Assembly (NCBI RefSeq): GCF_001594145.1 | Contig: NZ_LVCF01000001.1 | Span: 558,001 to 622,000 of the forward strand | From: Branchiibius sp. NY16-3462-2 | GTDB lineage: Bacteria > Actinomycetota > Actinomycetes > Actinomycetales > Dermatophilaceae | Length of the DNA stretch: 64,000 nt | Reading direction: 5' to 3' | In this document: positions 9,280-17,737 of the stretch, in pieces | How the letters are laid out: every line of letters starts with the position of its first letter | Numbering within the stretch: the stretch's first letter is position 1 | Notes under the pieces: model-generated | What the model saw: the letters and a program-made list of their open reading frames with translations, nothing else | Database searches by the model: none | Told to the model about the DNA's origin: nothing | Position numbers and translations under genes: made by a program

Positions 9280-10066
9280 GCCCGACGTCCGTAGCCACCC
9301 GGTGGTCACCGGCCTGGTCGAGCTCCTCAACGAACTGGATCCGGACGGGGTGCTGTCCGTTTCGGTCGTCGGGTCGGCGGCCGCCAGCGGCTTACGCCCG
9401 CAAAGCGACCTCGACGTGCTGGTCATAACTCGCTCGTCCTGGTCACAAGGCGCCCGCCGCGCGATGATCGACTACCTCCTGCGCGTCTCAGGAGCCCGCG
9501 CGACGGTCACCCCGGGACGCCCCGTCGAACTGACCTCTCTAGCCCTGCGCGACGTGGTGCCCTGGCGATACCCGTCGACGTGTGACTTCCTGTACGGCGA
9601 GTGGTTGCGTGACGACTACCTCGCTGGCTATGTGCCGCAGCCCGCGATCGACGCCAACCTGCCGGTTGTCGTGACGAGTGCCCGGGACCACGCGCTTGTT
9701 GTAAGGGGTGTCCCGCCGCGCCAACTGCTCGACCCTGTTCCGGAAGCGGACCTCTTCCAGTCCCTGCACGATGGATTGCCCTCTCTGCAAAGCAATTTCG
9801 CAGGGGACGAGCGAAACGTGCTGCTGACGCTCGCCCGGATGGTGGCGACGTTGGAGACCGGCCGGATCCATCCGAAGGACGTCGCGGTAGAGGTCATTCT
9901 CGGCAGCCTCGACCCGGATGACCGATCGACGCTCACCCTCGCCGCGCGTGGCTACCGTGGCGAAGCCACCGACGACTGGTCGACCCGCGCTGATGCGGCG
10001 GCCGAGACCATGCGTCGCCTGGTCGCCCGCATCGAAGAATCGCGCTTCACCGGTTCGCGCGATTAG
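9263..10066 (+). CDS. AadA/ANT(9)-like nucleotidyltransferase
   Basis: This 267-residue protein resembles the aminoglycoside adenylyltransferases ANT(3'')/ANT(9). The nucleotidyltransferase motif GSAAASGLRPQSDLDVLV (about residues 37-54) supplies the two catalytic Asp residues. A C-terminal helical domain follows with the family block NVLLTLARMVATLETGRIHPKD. Such proteins transfer AMP to spectinomycin or streptomycin. Chromosomal members are common in actinobacteria and their substrate is often untested. Base composition looks like the surroundings and there is no integron or insertion sequence nearby, so recent transfer is not indicated. The ATG lies inside the end of the DinB gene. Confidence 0.82.
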   Translation: MTSTPEPDVRSHPVVTGLVELLNELDPDGVLSVSVVGSAAASGLRPQSDLDVLVITRSSWSQGARRAMIDYLLRVSGARATVTPGRPVELTSLALRDVVPWRYPSTCDFLYGEWLRDDYLAGYVPQPAIDANLPVVVTSARDHALVVRGVPPRQLLDPVPEADLFQSLHDGLPSLQSNFAGDERNVLLTLARMVATLETGRIHPKDVAVEVILGSLDPDDRSTLTLAARGYRGEATDDWSTRADAAAETMRRLVARIEESRFTGSRD

Positions 10067-10515
10067 CCTTCGTCGGTTCCGCCGGCGACGCAGAACTGGT
10101 TGCCGTCAGGATCGGCAACCGCGGCGACCGCTTCTATCTCCACCAGCTGGTGTTCATAGCCCAGCACGGTGACGCCCAACAAGGTGCTGGGCACGTCGTG
10201 ATCGCCGAATGCTGCCCGCACGACCTGCCACACGTCAACCAGATCCGAGCGCTCGGACGACGCGACCAGGACACGGGTGCTGACGACGTCCGTGATCGTG
10301 ACGCCGGCTGCCCGGAGTGCTTCGGTGAGGGTCTCAACGCATTTGGCGGCTTGCCCCGTGTAGTCGCCCACCGCTGCGATCGATCCATCGTGCTCGAGCG
10401 GGCAAGCGCCAGCGAGGAAGACCAGACGCGCACCCGGTTCCACGGTGGCCGCGTAGGCGTATTGAGCCACATCGCTGAGAGCATCGGCGCGAATGAGTCG
10501 GACAGCAGGAGCCAT
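10063..10515 (-). CDS. RidA-family protein (YjgF/YER057c/UK114)
   Basis: A 150-residue RidA-like protein. Classical RidA hydrolyses reactive enamine/imine intermediates from PLP enzymes. Visible family features are the FLAGACPLEHDG strand, a central helix (AAKCVETLTEALRAAG), the block DVVSTRVLVASSERSDLVDVW with an Arg at the usual position, and VEIEAVAAV near the end. It is somewhat longer than the typical 125-130 residues because of an N-terminal extension. ATG at 10515 is chosen over longer open sequence because the upstream residues do not match the family. It converges with the nucleotidyltransferase gene (4-base overlap). Confidence 0.82.
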   Translation of the reverse strand: MAPAVRLIRADALSDVAQYAYAATVEPGARLVFLAGACPLEHDGSIAAVGDYTGQAAKCVETLTEALRAAGVTITDVVSTRVLVASSERSDLVDVWQVVRAAFGDHDVPSTLLGVTVLGYEHQLVEIEAVAAVADPDGNQFCVAGGTDEG

Positions 10516-10561
10516 CTGTCCATTCTGTCGTGGCGCGCATCGCGGCTGCTTACGCTGAGGT

Positions 10562-11407
10562 GTGGACCTGCAACAGCTGAAGGACCGGCAGAGCACCGCC
10601 TTCTTTCCCACGGTCATCCGCCGGTTCCGCGAAATCGACGGAGGCAACCAGGCCGGTTTGCTGTCGCTGACCCTGTTCACGACCGTCCTGCCGCTGATCA
10701 TCCTGGGCTTCGGCTATCTGAGCGGGTTCGCGTCCAACATCAGCGTGGGTGTCCTCTTCGACCGCCAGCTGGGGCTGACGGGCGACTTGGCGAAGGCCGT
10801 GCGCGACGCCTTCGGCACGGCAGACGGTCTGCGCTCGTCCTGGACGATTCTGGGTCTGGCCGGGTTCCTGGTGTGGGGCATCCCGATGACGGTGCAGGTA
10901 GCCGGCATCTTCGCGGCCGCCTGGCGACGGGAGATGCTGCCCTTCAGCCAACGGCTGTGGCGGGGCACCGTGTGGTTCCTGGCCTATCTGATCAGTCTCG
11001 CCCTGCACGACATGATCGCCTTCGGCAGCGACCACCCTGTCCCCCAGGGCATCGCGCTCTACGTGGTGTCGTTGTTGCCGATCTGGCTGTTCTGGACCAT
11101 CACACCGGCCCTCCTGGTGCACGATGGCGGTCGCGGTGCCCGGTTCCTGGCCACGGCTGGCCTGGCCGGTCTGGCCATCGACGGGGTCATCCTGCCGCTG
11201 CTGCTGCGTGTCATCTCGCCGCCGCTCCTGGAGAGCTGGGACGGGTTCGGGGCGATCGGGGTCGCGATGACCATCATCATCTGGTGCGGCGCCATCGCCG
11301 TGGGCTGGGTCCTGACCGCCTGCTGTGGTGCGGTGCTGTGGGAACGCGTCGCGCCGGCGTCCATTGTCGAAGCGGCTGAATCAGATTCGGCGCAGACGAC
11401 AGGCTGA
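10562..11407 (+). CDS. YihY/BrkB-like integral membrane protein
   Basis: The product is 281 residues with about six hydrophobic segments, beginning GLLSLTLFTTVLPLIILGF and including ILGLAGFLVWGIPMTVQVAG. The pattern and the early motif resemble the YihY/UPF0761 group, formerly called ribonuclease BN or BrkB. The usual motif (ALAYYTLFSLFP) is only loosely kept (GLLSLTLFTTVLP), so assignment is moderate. The function is unknown. Start is GTG; the gene is divergent from ridA with about 45 bases between, and nearly abuts the convergent phosphatase gene. Confidence 0.65.
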   Translation: MDLQQLKDRQSTAFFPTVIRRFREIDGGNQAGLLSLTLFTTVLPLIILGFGYLSGFASNISVGVLFDRQLGLTGDLAKAVRDAFGTADGLRSSWTILGLAGFLVWGIPMTVQVAGIFAAAWRREMLPFSQRLWRGTVWFLAYLISLALHDMIAFGSDHPVPQGIALYVVSLLPIWLFWTITPALLVHDGGRGARFLATAGLAGLAIDGVILPLLLRVISPPLLESWDGFGAIGVAMTIIIWCGAIAVGWVLTACCGAVLWERVAPASIVEAAESDSAQTTG

Positions 11408-11416
11408 GCACGTGGG

Positions 11417-12181
11417 TCAGACCTTCGGGGCGACCTGTTCGAAGACCGCCTGCGACCCCGCCGCGATCAACGGCTTGCGTAACGTCGTCGGGTTGTACGG
11501 CGCAAGGTCCGGATAACCGACCACGCCACCGGCCTCGGACAACAGCAACGACCCGGGCGCGTGATCCCACGGCATCGTGCCCCCGTAGACGATGTAATCC
11601 GTCTCTCCCTCAGCGAGTTTCGGGTAGTCGATGCCGCAGGACGCCCAGGTCAGACTCATCGGCGGTAGGTCTGCCCCAAGTGACTGGCCCACCTCGCGGC
11701 GCCATGACGTCCGCCCATCAGGTTGTCCCGCCACAGCCGCCCGGGTGAGCCGACGCTCACCGCACCATGCCCCGGCACCCCGCTCCGCGACGTACGCCAA
11801 TTGATGCTCCGGCTGCCAGATCCAACTGCGCACCACGGTCGGCCCCTGCAACTCGGCCACCATGAGCGCGTGGTCGGGCGAGCCGTGCACGAAGTTCTTC
11901 GTGCCGTCGATCGGGTCGACGGTGAACCAGTGCCCCGCGTCCGCGGCGCGGCCCAGGATGGCCGGATCCGCAGCGACCGCCTCCTCGCCGACGATCAACG
12001 CATCGGGGTACGCCGATCGCAGGACCTCCGTGATCGCCACCTCCGCCTCGCGGTCGGCGACCGTCACCAGATCCCCGGGGTTCTTCTCCATCACCTGCTC
12101 ATCGGACAGGCTGCGGAATCGGGGTCGCACGATGCGGTCGGCGACGTCTTGGAGCAGTTCGAGCACCTCGGCGGTCTGCAC
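11417..12181 (-). CDS. Inositol monophosphatase-family phosphatase
   Basis: A Mg-dependent, Li-sensitive-type phosphatase of 254 residues. Metal-binding motifs are GEE at 65-67, DPIDGTKNF at 89-97 and PWDHAPGSLLLSEAGG near 204-219. The family covers inositol monophosphatase, histidinol-phosphatase HisN, CysQ and fructose-1,6-bisphosphatase; WDHAPG is closest to the general IMPase group, and the exact substrate cannot be fixed. It is transcribed away from the AAA ATPase gene, and the 84-base gap holds the inverted repeat at 12220-12264, which may affect both. Confidence 0.87.
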   Translation of the reverse strand: MQTAEVLELLQDVADRIVRPRFRSLSDEQVMEKNPGDLVTVADREAEVAITEVLRSAYPDALIVGEEAVAADPAILGRAADAGHWFTVDPIDGTKNFVHGSPDHALMVAELQGPTVVRSWIWQPEHQLAYVAERGAGAWCGERRLTRAAVAGQPDGRTSWRREVGQSLGADLPPMSLTWASCGIDYPKLAEGETDYIVYGGTMPWDHAPGSLLLSEAGGVVGYPDLAPYNPTTLRKPLIAAGSQAVFEQVAPKV

Positions 12182-12219
12182 AGGTCAACTATGCCCGAAC
12201 CAGTTATCCACCGTGCCGG

Positions 12220-12264
12220 CATATGACTTTATATGACTGGGTGTCACTCATATAGAGTCATATG
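12220..12264. promoter_or_regulatory. Long imperfect inverted repeat with ATATGACT half-sites
   Basis: Arms CATATGACTTTATATGACTG (12220-12239) and its near reverse complement (12245-12264) match at 18 of 20 positions around a 5-base spacer. Within the left arm ATATGACT occurs twice, 10 bp apart, so protein subunits could bind the same DNA face. It ends one base before the ATG of the ATPase gene and contains a TATAGA that could be its -10 element. An operator is inferred. Confidence 0.75.
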
Positions 12265-12265
12265 T

Positions 12266-13528
12266 ATGGTCCAACCCAGCCCCTACAGCCCCGGCGCGGT
12301 CGCCCATCACCTCGCCGGACGGCAAGAGCAACTGGCGGAGGTCGACGAGCGGTTGGACTACCTGACCCAATTAGGTCGGCTGGTCCCGCGGATCCGGATC
12401 GACCATGGTCCGCGGGGACTTGGTAAGACGTCGCTCATGCGGGAGGTCCAAAAACGAGCCCTCGCCCGCGGCGCTCTCACCATCTGGGTCACCGCGGGAG
12501 AAGCTGAGGGTTTGGTCGCGGCCATTGCTGCTCAGTGCGAGCGCGCCTTGACCGAGCTAATTCAGGAACGTGGCCGTCTACGACACGCCCTCAACTCTGT
12601 CGACCTCGAGGCTGAGCTCGGCGTCCCCGGGATTGCATCCATCAAGGCTTCCCATCGTCATTCGGATACGAGGCCCAAAGCCGCGGCACGCGACCTCGAG
12701 GCCCTTATCGTCGCGGTTGCCTCGGCGGGTATCGGCAAAGGGAAGACGGGAATCGTCCTATTCATCGACGAGATCCAGTCAGCTGACCCAGACGGCCTGC
12801 GGGCCCTCTCCTACGCCTGGCAGCACTTGCAGTCGGAGGCTCAGGATCTTCCCGTGGCGTTCTTCGGAGCCGGACTGCCCGAAAGCGTCGGTCACATCAA
12901 CCGCGCGGTCAGCAACTCAGAACGCTTCGCCTACAAGCGGCTGGGCAGCCTCTTGGACGATGCTGTCGCTGTTGCCCTGGGTGGCCCAGCACGCGAGCTC
13001 GGGGTGCTCTGGGACCACGACGCACTGGGCGATGCCGTGCAGGAAGCGCGCGGCTACCCACATACCGTGCAGCTCATCGGCGACTACGCCTGGGGACGCG
13101 CGGGCCGACCGGATCCGGGGGGACGCATCACGCGACACCATGTTGCGGGAGCCATCCTCGACACCCGGAAGGATCTCGCCGAACTCTACGAAGCGCGGCT
13201 GGCCAAGATCTCCGGTCAACAGGAAGTGGAGCTCGTCGGTGCGCTGGCGGTGTTCGGCGACGGACCGATCCGCCGGATCGATCTGGCCAAGACCCTGGGC
13301 AAGACCTCAAACGACCTGAGCCTGCCCCGGCAGAAGTTGATCGCGGCTGGCATCATCGCCGAATCCGGTTACGGCCAGCTGGAATTCACGATCCCGGGCT
13401 TCGCGGCGTTCGTCCGTCACCACTACGGACTGAGCGACGAAGAGCCGCCACCGCCGACGACCCTGGCCGCCCGGATGGCTCGCGATCGGGGTATCACCGC
13501 CCGGATCAAAGCCAACGTGAAGGGCTGA
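12266..13528 (+). CDS. AAA/STAND-like ATP-binding protein
   Basis: A 420-residue P-loop ATPase resembling the ATPase_2/Orc-like families. Walker A is GPRGLGKTS at 48-56, Walker B is IVLFIDEIQ at about 163-171, and a downstream FFGAGLP may contain the sensor region. The last 120 residues (from about KISGQQEVELVGAL) look like a winged helix (IDLAKTLGKTSNDLSLPRQKL). Together this suggests a DNA-binding or regulatory ATPase; similar stand-alone genes occur on actinobacterial islands and plasmids. The ATG at 12266 is chosen over an in-frame ATG at 12233 because the latter lies inside the operator. No Shine-Dalgarno is visible, so the mRNA may be leaderless. Confidence 0.8.
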   Translation: MVQPSPYSPGAVAHHLAGRQEQLAEVDERLDYLTQLGRLVPRIRIDHGPRGLGKTSLMREVQKRALARGALTIWVTAGEAEGLVAAIAAQCERALTELIQERGRLRHALNSVDLEAELGVPGIASIKASHRHSDTRPKAAARDLEALIVAVASAGIGKGKTGIVLFIDEIQSADPDGLRALSYAWQHLQSEAQDLPVAFFGAGLPESVGHINRAVSNSERFAYKRLGSLLDDAVAVALGGPARELGVLWDHDALGDAVQEARGYPHTVQLIGDYAWGRAGRPDPGGRITRHHVAGAILDTRKDLAELYEARLAKISGQQEVELVGALAVFGDGPIRRIDLAKTLGKTSNDLSLPRQKLIAAGIIAESGYGQLEFTIPGFAAFVRHHYGLSDEEPPPPTTLAARMARDRGITARIKANVKG

Positions 13529-14266
13529 CTACTGCCGGAAGACCTTGTGGTTAGCAGCCTGAGCGCGGGGCCGGATCACCAACTGGTCCACGTTGACGTA
13601 CTCCGCGCGCGTCGCGATCCAGGCCACCGCGTCGGCGATGTCGTCCTGGGTCAGCGGGTTCGCGACCCCGGCATAGACCTTCTCCGCCGCGGCAGCGTCA
13701 CCACCCATGCGCACCAGGGCGAACTCGTCAGACTTCACCATCCCCGGGTCGATCTCGCAGATCCGCACCGGCTGGTCGAAGATCTCGAGGCGCAGCGACT
13801 GCATCATCGAGTGCACCGCCGCCTTCACCCCGCAGTACCCGCCGCCGCCTTCGTAGGCCACCAGCCCAGCGGTGGATCCGATCGTGATCACGACACCGTG
13901 CGCGTTGATCAGGGCCGGCAACAGCGCCTGGATCGTGGCCGTCGCGCCGATGACGTTGGTGTCGTACATCCGCCGCCAGTCGTCCAGGTTCGCCGTCGCC
14001 ACCGGGTCGGTGCCGAGCGCGCCCCCGGCGTTGGCGACCAGCACGTCCACCCGGTCCCCGGCCGCTTCCGCCAAAGCGGCGACATCCGCGGCCGACGTCA
14101 CGTCGCAGGTGACCGCCCGACCGCCGATCTCCTCCGCCAGCTCCGCGATCCGGTCGGTCCGCCGCGCGGCACAGATCACCTCGAAACCCTCGGCAGCCAA
14201 CCGGCGCGCCGAAGCGCGGCCGATCCCACTGGAAGCACCTGTCACCACTGCAATCCGGGCTGTCAC
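13529..14266 (-). CDS. SDR-family NAD(P)-dependent oxidoreductase
   Basis: A classical short-chain dehydrogenase of 245 residues. It has TGASSGIG at 9-16 for cofactor binding, DVLVANAGG, a catalytic Ser in IGSTAGLVAYEG and the YxxxK pair in YCGVK. An Arg pair after the second strand (CAARRTDR) favours NADP(H). The PGMVKSDEF region and the C-terminal layout match the YdfG-like 3-hydroxy acid/serine dehydrogenase group, but the substrate is not certain. Start is GTG at 14266. It directly abuts the convergent ATPase gene and is divergent from menE with 26 bases between. Confidence 0.88.
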   Translation of the reverse strand: MTARIAVVTGASSGIGRASARRLAAEGFEVICAARRTDRIAELAEEIGGRAVTCDVTSAADVAALAEAAGDRVDVLVANAGGALGTDPVATANLDDWRRMYDTNVIGATATIQALLPALINAHGVVITIGSTAGLVAYEGGGGYCGVKAAVHSMMQSLRLEIFDQPVRICEIDPGMVKSDEFALVRMGGDAAAAEKVYAGVANPLTQDDIADAVAWIATRAEYVNVDQLVIRPRAQAANHKVFRQ

Positions 14267-14292
14267 AGGGATAACGATAGGGCGGGCATACA

Positions 14293-15444
14293 GTGACGGT
14301 TGTGCCCACCCTGCAACCGTTCGAGGTCCGACCGGGTGAGCACGCGGCGTACCTGAACGCCTTGCGTAGTGCCCTGGATGGCACCGGACCCGCGCTGATC
14401 CCCTTCACCGGGCAGCCGCCGATCCTCCCGACGTACGCCGAGTCCGACCTCCCAGCCCACCTCGCTCTCGTCGTGGGCACCTCCGGGTCCACCGGCGTAC
14501 CCAAACGCGCGATGCTCACCACCGATGCACTGATCGCAAGCGCCGACGCCACCCACGACCGGCTCGGCGGACCGGGCCAGTGGTTGCTGCCGATGCCCGC
14601 GCAGTACATCGCGGGCACGCAGGTGCTGATCCGGTCGCTGCGAGCGGGCACCACACCGGTCGCCGTCGAGCACGACTTCGATGACGCCGCAAGGCAACTC
14701 ACCGGTGAGCACCGCTACACCGCACTGGTCCCGACCCAGCTGACCCGGTTGTTGGAGACGTCACCTGCGGCACTGCGATCGTTCGATGCGATCCTGCTCG
14801 GCGGCGCCGCCGCAAGCCCGAAGCTCCTGGAGCGCGCCGCCGAGAAGGGGGTCACCGTCGTGCGGACCTACGGCATGAGTGAGACCGCCGGCGGCGCGGT
14901 CTACGACGGCCGACCCCTCCACGGCACCACCGTCGGCCTCGACGCGGACGGCCAGATCGAGATCACCGGTCCGACGGTCGCCCACGGCTACCTCGGTGAC
15001 CCCGAGCGCACGGCGACGGCCTTCCGGCTCGGCGCGCAACGCACGTTCCGCACCGGCGACCTCGGCTCGATCGACGCCGACGGCCGTCTTCGCGTCGAGG
15101 GACGGGTCGACGATCTGATCAACACCGGCGGGGTGAAGGTCGCGCCACGCGTCGTCGAAGAAGCCGTCGAGCGGATCCCGCACATCGACGAAGTCGTCGC
15201 CCTCGGGCTACCCGACGACGAGTGGGGCCAAGCGGTGAGTGTCGCGATCCGCACCTCGAAGGACTGGCACTGGCCGGCCCTTCGCGACCTGTTGCGCGAC
15301 GACTTGCCGCCCTATGCCCTGCCCCGACGGTTCCTGCACGTCGACACCATGCCTGTCCTCGGCTCCGGCAAGCCCGACCGCGCCGCGCTCGCGGCCCGGC
15401 CCGGGTGGGAAACTGTGCCGACGTCCAGCACCACCGACCGCTGA
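14293..15444 (+). CDS. menE: o-Succinylbenzoate-CoA ligase
   Basis: MenE adenylates o-succinylbenzoate and joins it to CoA. The 383-residue protein is the short actinobacterial form. It has the ATP-binding loop GTSGSTGVPKRA, the A5 motif YGMSETAGG, the hinge-region motif TGDLGSIDADGRL and GRVDDLINTGGVKV, and a C-terminal Lys in LGSGKPDR that would serve the adenylation half-reaction. It lies 7 bases upstream of menA, as expected for this pathway. Start is GTG, with divergent SDR upstream. Confidence 0.93.
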   Translation: MTVVPTLQPFEVRPGEHAAYLNALRSALDGTGPALIPFTGQPPILPTYAESDLPAHLALVVGTSGSTGVPKRAMLTTDALIASADATHDRLGGPGQWLLPMPAQYIAGTQVLIRSLRAGTTPVAVEHDFDDAARQLTGEHRYTALVPTQLTRLLETSPAALRSFDAILLGGAAASPKLLERAAEKGVTVVRTYGMSETAGGAVYDGRPLHGTTVGLDADGQIEITGPTVAHGYLGDPERTATAFRLGAQRTFRTGDLGSIDADGRLRVEGRVDDLINTGGVKVAPRVVEEAVERIPHIDEVVALGLPDDEWGQAVSVAIRTSKDWHWPALRDLLRDDLPPYALPRRFLHVDTMPVLGSGKPDRAALAARPGWETVPTSSTTDR

Positions 15445-15451
15445 AGGAACC

Positions 15452-16324
15452 ATGGCCACCCTGTCTGAATGGATCGAAGGCGCGCGCCCGCGCACCCTGC
15501 CGGTCGCGGTCGCGCCGGTCGCCGTCGGTTCCGGTTCGGCGCACGTCCTCGGCGGTTTCAATGCCGCGTATGCCGTTCTGGCGCTCTTGGTTTCGCTGTT
15601 CCTACAGATCGGCACCAACTACGCCAACGACTACTCAGACGGCATCCGCGGCACCGACGAGGTGCGGGTCGGTCCGGTGCGCCTGGTCGGGCAACGGCTC
15701 GCGACCCCGGCCAACGTGAAATTCGCCGCGTTCGCCAGCTTCGGCGCCGCTGCACTCACCGGTCTCGCCCTCATCGCCCTCTCCGGCGCGTGGTGGTTCC
15801 TGCTCATCGGTGTCGCCTGCATCATCGCCGCGTGGAAATACACCGGCGGCAACAATCCCTACGGCTACCTCGGTCTCGGAGAGATCTTCGTCTTCGTCTT
15901 CTTCGGCCTGGTCGCGACCCTCGGCACCACCTATACGCAGGCCGGCCGCGTCGACCTGGTCACCTGGGCGGGAGCCGTCGGTGTCGGAGCCATCGCCTGC
16001 GCGATCCTGGTCGCCAACAATCTGCGGGACATCCCCTCCGACCTCGAGGTCGGCAAACACACGCTGTCCGTGCGGATCGGCGACCGCAACTCGCGGTACT
16101 TCTACGTGGCCCTCCTGGTCATTGCGGCGATCTGTGTGCTGATCTGCGGGGCCCGCCACCCGTGGGCACTGCTCGGCCTGCTGGGCCTGGCACCCGCCGT
16201 ACCTGCCGTGATCACCACCCTGAAAGGCGCCGTGGGTCGGGATCTGATCCCCGTCCTGGCCCGCACGGGAATCACCTCCGGCACGTACGGCGTGCTGCTG
16301 GGCCTTGGTCTCTTCCTCGCCTGA
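15452..16324 (+). CDS. menA: 1,4-Dihydroxy-2-naphthoate polyprenyltransferase
   Basis: MenA attaches the polyprenyl chain to dihydroxynaphthoate, giving demethylmenaquinone, in the membrane. The 290-residue product is a UbiA-type prenyltransferase with eight or nine hydrophobic segments. The Asp-rich motif NDYSDGIRGTD (about 50-60) and the second motif NNLRDIPSDLEVGKHT bind the Mg-diphosphate. The ATG at 15452 has GAAGGAAC just upstream as its ribosome site. With menE, menB and menC in this window, three CoA-stage steps and the prenylation step are covered; menD, menF and menG are not seen here. Confidence 0.95.
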   Translation: MATLSEWIEGARPRTLPVAVAPVAVGSGSAHVLGGFNAAYAVLALLVSLFLQIGTNYANDYSDGIRGTDEVRVGPVRLVGQRLATPANVKFAAFASFGAAALTGLALIALSGAWWFLLIGVACIIAAWKYTGGNNPYGYLGLGEIFVFVFFGLVATLGTTYTQAGRVDLVTWAGAVGVGAIACAILVANNLRDIPSDLEVGKHTLSVRIGDRNSRYFYVALLVIAAICVLICGARHPWALLGLLGLAPAVPAVITTLKGAVGRDLIPVLARTGITSGTYGVLLGLGLFLA

Positions 16325-16327
16325 TCT

Positions 16328-17737
16328 GTGGAGTCGGTGACGCGCTACCGCTGGCTCTACGTCGCAGTTGCCGTCGGCTCGCTGGCGCTCAATCTGCCCT
16401 GGCTGGGCACCATCAGCGCGTGGCTCGACGAAGCAGCTACCCGCTCGGCCGCGACCAGGCCGCTGCCCGATTTGTGGCAGTTGCTCCACCACCAGGACGC
16501 CGTGTCAGGCGCCTACTACCTGGCGATACACGGTTGGACGAGCGTCGTGGGCGACTCGTGGCTCTCGATGAGGCTGCCGTCGGCACTCGCTGCCGCGGGG
16601 GCGGCGGTCGTTGCGACAGCGACAGGGCGGGTCGTCGGTGGCTGGGCGATCGCCACGATGACCGGGATCCTGATGGTGTTGCTACCAGGCGACGCATGGG
16701 CCGGGTTGGACGCTCGCCCAACGGCATTCGCACTTCTTCTCGTCACGGCGGCGCTCTGGACCTGGTTGAAGGCGCCCGAGCGCCCGCGGTGGCCGACCTT
16801 CGCGCTCATCGCGGCGGCCGGATGGGTGCAACTGACGGCCCTGCTGCAACTGACCGCACTGGTGGAGCGCGGCACCATTCGCACACGCCGGTTCTGGTGT
16901 GCGGCTGGACTCACCGTCGCGGCCGTCGTGCCCCTGGCGATCGTCGGGCACCGTCAGGTCCAGCAGGTCGGCTGGATCAAGTCATCTTTGCCCGCGCAGT
17001 TGTACTCCGCTCTGATCGGTCGGGTGGCGGACGGCCCACAATCGACGACCGTCGCCGTGCACCTGACGACGGTCACCAACGTCGTGCTCGCTTTCGTGGT
17101 GTTGGCGCTCACCGCATCCGCGGCGTACGCCGTGCGCACCCCCACCGTCAGCCGCCTGGTTCGCTGGGCCTACCTGCCAGCACTCATGGCGATTGCTATC
17201 GGCGCCGTCACCGGATCCTCGCAGTATCTGTCCCGCTACTTCGCCAGTTCCCTTCCGGCCGTCGCCATCCTGGCGGCGGTGGGGCTGCGCCAGCTGAACA
17301 CCCACGGTCGGCGAGTAGCCGCGATCGGCTCCATCACGGCGCTCTGTGTGCCTGCCCTCGTCGCGCAGCGCGTGGCGGACGGCAAATGGGGTGAGGACTT
17401 CCAGAGCCTGGCTCGCGTGATCCACGCTGCCCCGGCTGAGACGCCGGTCTTCTACGTAGGCAACGCCGTCAGCGTGGGGATCGCCTACCCCTCAGACGTC
17501 GCCGGCCACCGGCAGACCCCCGACCCCGGCGGGGCCGCCAGCTCAGCGAGCCTGTGGGGGCCGACGATCGACGTACGCCGGGTGGTCACCGACCTGCGCC
17601 CCGGCGCCTCCCTGGTCGTGCTGCCCACCAAAGAGCGATCAGCCCTGGACGCGGTGGTGCGGACGGACACACGTTGCGCGGTCACGCACTCCGTCCCCGG
17701 GAAACGGTTCTCGATCGTTGCCCTGTCCTGCCCCTGA
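16328..17737 (+). CDS. GT-C (GT39-like) membrane glycosyltransferase
   Basis: A 469-residue polytopic protein with about ten hydrophobic segments. The first extracytoplasmic loop has the acidic motif WLDEAATR, typical of PMT-type/GT-C enzymes, which use polyprenyl-phosphate sugars. YYLAIHGW and MRLPSALAAAG, conserved in the RgtA/PMT-like group, follow. The C-terminal 120 residues are soluble and outside. The donor and acceptor cannot be told. The GTG start is 3 bases after menA, so it may be in the men transcript. Its last 99 bases overlap the convergent DUF4386 gene. Confidence 0.75.
   Translation: MESVTRYRWLYVAVAVGSLALNLPWLGTISAWLDEAATRSAATRPLPDLWQLLHHQDAVSGAYYLAIHGWTSVVGDSWLSMRLPSALAAAGAAVVATATGRVVGGWAIATMTGILMVLLPGDAWAGLDARPTAFALLLVTAALWTWLKAPERPRWPTFALIAAAGWVQLTALLQLTALVERGTIRTRRFWCAAGLTVAAVVPLAIVGHRQVQQVGWIKSSLPAQLYSALIGRVADGPQSTTVAVHLTTVTNVVLAFVVLALTASAAYAVRTPTVSRLVRWAYLPALMAIAIGAVTGSSQYLSRYFASSLPAVAILAAVGLRQLNTHGRRVAAIGSITALCVPALVAQRVADGKWGEDFQSLARVIHAAPAETPVFYVGNAVSVGIAYPSDVAGHRQTPDPGGAASSASLWGPTIDVRRVVTDLRPGASLVVLPTKERSALDAVVRTDTRCAVTHSVPGKRFSIVALSCP

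Noticed and set aside
9263..10066. Recently acquired mobile resistance cassette.
   Set aside because: No attC, integrase or insertion sequence is visible, and the gene overlaps its neighbour in the local style.
15469..17394. A 641-codon plus-strand frame across menA and the glycosyltransferase.
   Set aside because: It is an Arg-rich out-of-frame reading of two well supported genes.
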